Source: Alistipes sp. (GTDB taxonomy: Bacteria > Bacteroidota > Bacteroidia > Bacteroidales > Rikenellaceae). From it: a DNA stretch of 64,000 nucleotides. The notes beneath the pieces were generated by a model that was not told where the DNA came from, made no database searches, and saw only the letters and a program-made list of their open reading frames with translations. Shown here one piece after another: positions 60,807 to 64,000 of this stretch. Within the stretch, counting starts at the first letter, position 1. Every line of letters begins with the position of its first letter. The position numbers were made by a program, and so were the translations under genes. The stretch spans positions 1 to 64,000 of the forward strand of contig JAITWH010000029.1 in NCBI GenBank assembly GCA_031285405.1, in the 5' to 3' direction.

Positions 60807-63413
60807 TTAGAAATTGAATTTCAGGCCGGCGGTCCAGGTTCTTCCGAAGCCGTAGTAGACCAGTGCGGTGCGTGCGTCGTGGCCGGCTCCGTCGCGTGCG
60901 TCGGCAATGTACCACGTGTCGAGCAGGTTGTTGACGTTGCCGTAGAGAGTTGCCCTGACGTTGTCGCCCAGCTCGAAGCGATAGCTCAGTGAGAGGTCGA
61001 CGGTGGCGTAGTCGGGCATCTGCCACGCGTCCACCTTGTCCTTGAGCTGCGTGCGGTTGATGGGGTTGTAGTCGGCGAAGTTCTTGCCGAACCAGTTGAA
61101 GTCGGCCCCCAGTCGCAGAGTCTCTAACACCGTCCACTCGGCACCCAAGGCGGCGGTTATCTGGGCCGAGTTGCCCACGTGCACACCGGCGACGTAGAGC
61201 GTCTGGGCCGTGCCGATCACCTGTTGGTTCTCATCGAGGATGGTGGCGTCGACATCTTTCTGCCACACCCAGTCGCCCACCGAGCCCATCGCGCGAAGAT
61301 TGAGGCGGGTTGTGGGGCGGTAGTTGGCTTCGAGTTCGAGCCCCATGTGGCGGGCATTGAGGCCCGAGATGTTGTATATCTGATCGTTGAGCGTGCGGGT
61401 CATCCCTTTGTCGAGCCACAGCGTGTAGTAGCCGTTGAAGGTGAGGTTGAACACGCTGTTGGCGAATCCGTAGCCCACCTCGGCGGTGGCCACCTTCTCT
61501 GACTTGGCCTCGGGGTTGGTCTTGATGGTGTAGCTCTGGAAGGTCGAGTTGAAGAAGGGCGCGCGGGTGAAGTAGCCGCCGTTGACAAACACGTTGTGGT
61601 AGTCGGCAAACTTGTAGCTCGCACCCGCCTTGACGCTCCAAGGCATGAAGTTGACCCACTCCGAAACCGTCTTACCGCTGAGGGGGTCGTTGGCGTCGTT
61701 GGGGTTCACGTAGGGTGCGCCCGGGTTGTGCCACTTGTAGAAGTTGCCCGACGCCGACGCCGACAGGAACGCCGACAGGTCGCCCCTCACATACTCGGCC
61801 TGCGCGAAGAGGCCCGTCCAGAGCACCTCGCCCGTCTCGTCGTACTGCACGAGGTCGCCCTCGTGAAGCTGCTGCGCCGGATCGCGATACTTGATCGAGT
61901 TGTCGAGATAGTACTTCGCCCCCAACAGGTCTTCGACCCTGCTGCCGTGGAACGCGGTGTAGTAGCGGCCGTCGAAACCGGCGGTGATCTTGATGTCGTC
62001 GGTGATCTGGTTGTTGTAGGTGCTCATCACGCCATACCAGTCGTGCTGGTTGACCGCTGTGCCGAGGATGATTTTGGCCGAGCCGTCGGGCGAGTTCTGG
62101 TTCATTGCGTATGCGGCGTCGAAGTCGATGTGACCTTCGGGAGTGAGCATGGTGGTGGCGTTGGGCCGACCGGTGGTGTTGTTGATGCCCAACTCATTTG
62201 CTGTCGCGGCGTTGGGGCCGTAGGCGCGACGGCCGCCGCCCCTCGCCAGCGATGCGTACACCGAGGTCGAGAGCAGCGATTGGTCGTTGATCTCCCACGT
62301 GTGTACCAGCGAGATCTGCGGTTTGTGGTACTCGTTGTAGCCGTAGGCGGTACCGGCCACCTTACCATCTTTGTAGCCCCACGAGCGGTTCATGCGTCGG
62401 CCGTCGGGATGGTTGCGATAGTCCTCGATCAGATAGTGGTTACCCCTCTGGTTGTGCCACTGGGGAGCGCCGAAAGCGGTGAGCGACAGACGGTGGCGAC
62501 CGCCGGCAAAGACCTTCGACAGGTTGGCGAAGTAGTTCCACGCCAGATAGTCCGTTCCCCTCACATATCCGTCGGCCGACTGACGACCGCCGGCGAGCGA
62601 GAATGCCCAGCCGTTGTCCAACAGTCCGGTCGAGACGCTGAAGTTGAGCTTCTGCATGCCGTCGTTGCCGATGCCGTAGAAGACGCTGCCGCCCTGCTGC
62701 GCGTCGGTGCTCTTGGTGACGATGTTGATCGTGCCGCCGACCGACGAGAGCGCCAGCTTCGACGCCCCGAGCCCCCTCTGCACCTGCATGAAGCTGGTGA
62801 CGTCGGAGAGTCCGGCCCAGTTCGACCAGTAGACGCGCCCATTCTCCATGTCGTTGACCGGCACCCCGTTGATGAGCACGCCGATGTTCTCGGAGTTGAA
62901 CCCGCGCATCGTGATACGCGAGTCGCCGTAACCGCCGCTCTCCTTTGTGGCGTAGATCGAAGGGGTCGACTTGAGGATCTCGGGGAACTCCTAGTTCGAA
63001 AGCTTCATGTCGATCTGCGCACGTGTTACATTCGACACGGCCACGGGGGTCTGGCGGTCGTTGACAACGATGCCCGCCGTCACCACGATGTCGGCCACGG
63101 TGATCGCGTCGGCTTCGAGTGCAACGTCGCCCAGATTGGCGTTGGCTCCGGTCTCCATGGTGAGCTCGCCGTAGCCCAAATAGGAGACGGTGAGGGTCTG
63201 CGAACCTGCGCCGCCGCGAATGCGGAACGCGCCGTCGTTGGTCGCCACCGCCACGTCGCCGGTGGTGGTGTTGGTGATCAGCGCGCCGGCAAGCGGAGTG
63301 CCGTTGGCTCCGTCGACGATGCGCCCCGAGAGAGAGCTCTGCGCCACAGCCGGAGCGGCGATCATCAAGGCGGCAAACAGTACGAAAATCCGGTGTAACA
63401 TTTTAACTTTCAT
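60807..63413 (-). pseudogene. TonB-dependent receptor interrupted by an amber codon
   Basis: The full frame is 869 codons. A signal peptide MKVKMLHRIFVLFAALMIAAPAVAQ is followed by a carboxypeptidase-regulatory-like domain (LSGRIVDGANGTPLAGALI), a plug (EFPEILKSTPSIYATKESGG; RITMRGFNSENIGVLINGVPVNDMENG) and a 22-strand barrel ending WTAGLKFNF. A single TAG at 62991-62993 lies between KLSN and EFPEILK, where Gln is expected, and the frame continues unchanged on both sides. This is either a recent nonsense mutation or a sequencing error. The remaining 3' part from the ATG at 62909 lacks signal and plug start. Confidence 0.9.
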
Positions 63414-63609
63414 AGCCTTCGATTTAAACATTAAGTTATTTATGGTTGAATGAGTTTACGATTTCGCGGTGGAAAATTAGGACGATGTTGTTACATTTGC
63501 GCACAAATCAGTTACGATCGCATTAAGCCGTCGCCGGTGTCGGATAATCGAAATTTTTACACTACTTTTACACTCCGTAAGTAACAGACCGCAAAATTAA
63601 ACAAATTCG
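63414..63609. other. Divergent intergenic region
   Basis: Spacer between the TonB receptor and the nuclease gene. It holds GTTACATTTGCGCAC at 63490-63504, similar to an outer unit of the GTTAC arrays. No consensus TAnnTTTG box is clear on either strand. Confidence 0.5.
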
Positions 63610-64000
63610 ATGAGAACCGCACATTTTTCAACCCTGATTGTAGCTTTTGCCGCCCTCATGACCTCGCTGCCCGCCTTCGGTTGGGGCGAAAAGGGTCACA
63701 ACGCCATTGCCCACATTGCCCAGAACCACCTGACACGCAGGGCGCAACGCGAGGTGACCCGCCTGTTGGAGGGCCACAACATGGCCTACTGGTCGTCGTG
63801 GGCCGACGGACTGAGAGAGGACAACCGCTACGACTTCATCTCGACGTGGCACTACGCCAACGCCGACGAGGGGCACACCTACGCCACCGCCGACAAGAAT
63901 CCCGAGGGCGACGTCTACACCGCCGTTGAGCTGTGCGTCGAAAAGTTGCGCGAGAAGGGGCTGAGCGACTCGCTCCGGAGTCTGCACCTAAAGCTGTTGA
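63610..64000 (+). CDS. S1/P1 nuclease, 5' part only
   Basis: Translation from the ATG at 63610 gives a signal peptide MRTAHFSTLIVAFAALMTSLPAFG. The mature N-terminus is WGEKGHNAIAHIAQNHL, whose Trp and His are zinc ligands in S1/P1 nucleases (single-strand nuclease with 3'-phosphatase activity). YWSSWADGLR and STWHYANADEG also fit. The frame is open to the window edge, so 130 codons are seen and the rest is missing. A secreted nuclease next to a TonB receptor/lipoprotein pair suggests nucleotide or phosphate scavenging. Confidence 0.9.
   Translation, partial: MRTAHFSTLIVAFAALMTSLPAFGWGEKGHNAIAHIAQNHLTRRAQREVTRLLEGHNMAYWSSWADGLREDNRYDFISTWHYANADEGHTYATADKNPEGDVYTAVELCVEKLREKGLSDSLRSLHLKLL

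Noticed and set aside
62991..62993. Stop-codon readthrough or recoding in the TonB receptor
   Set aside because: No other gene in the window has an internal TAG and several genes end with TAG, so a point mutation or error is simpler.

Overview
The window looks like chromosomal DNA of a GC-rich member of the order Bacteroidales, most likely the Alistipes/Rikenellaceae branch. The evidence is a promoter grammar of TTTG, 19-21 nt, then TAnnTTTG at many gene starts, few Shine-Dalgarno sites, TonB-dependent receptors with DUF5689 or choice-of-anchor J lipoproteins, an S46 dipeptidyl-peptidase, and many ATGA gene overlaps. I see no rRNA, tRNA, CRISPR array, insertion sequence or phage module. The genus is an inference.

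Layout. 1-455: intergenic repeats and the first of three arrays of a GTTAC-N4-GTAAC dyad. 456-9177 (-): a tightly packed operon of ten genes (Gfo/Idh/MocA oxidoreductase, metallo-beta-lactamase-fold hydrolase, FkbM methyltransferase, trmD, a hypothetical, FAH-family hydrolase, cupin, SDR, maf, S46 peptidase). 9497-13591 (+): RNA-modification and nucleoside operon (rlmD, SIMPL protein, mnmD, cdd, RluA-type synthase). 13663-20431 (-): complete MacAB/TolC-type efflux system. 20867-25146: lipoprotein, aminotransferase, manA, TPR protein. 25211-28774 (+): BrkB-type membrane protein, DUF2520, KdsC-like phosphatase, DUF4435. 28825-31111 (-): lipoprotein pair with a (CT)13 tract in one signal peptide. 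31383-35657 (+): TonB receptor with two DUF5689 lipoproteins. 35883-38508 (-): birA, dprA, tatD. 38559-42557 (+): S9 peptidase, ORF6N protein, aspartate kinase. 42612-44669 (-): a second lipoprotein pair, with a pentanucleotide tract in the signal peptide. 44782-53864: ClC channel, trpS, MsbA-like ABC exporter, tatC/tatA, ilvA, CPBP protease, small acidic protein. 53960-58978 (-): tetraheme cytochrome-SUMF1 fusion followed by two Gfo/Idh/MocA oxidoreductases and a sugar isomerase/epimerase-fold protein. 59063-64000: choice-of-anchor J lipoprotein, a TonB receptor broken by one amber codon, and the start of a divergent S1/P1 nuclease.

Most striking points. (1) Two loci share one design: a lipoprotein with a simple-sequence repeat inside its signal peptide, then a small lipoprotein, behind similar leaders of about 105 nt. 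In the second locus the start codon that matches the first is out of frame by one pentamer, so the gene appears phase-OFF. Its protein looks like a beta-trefoil plus aerolysin-like pore-former. (2) A cytochrome-SUMF1 fusion heads a cluster resembling keto-glycoside degradation genes. (3) Several intergenic repeat families (GCCGGAACGCCGGC, GCGGCAACGGCCGC, the AT-rich CAATTATCAATT family, and GTTAC arrays) run into genes, supplying N-termini, C-termini, stop codons and one in-frame insertion. (4) birA and the cytochrome fusion have full promoters only 5-6 nt before ATG, which predicts leaderless mRNAs.
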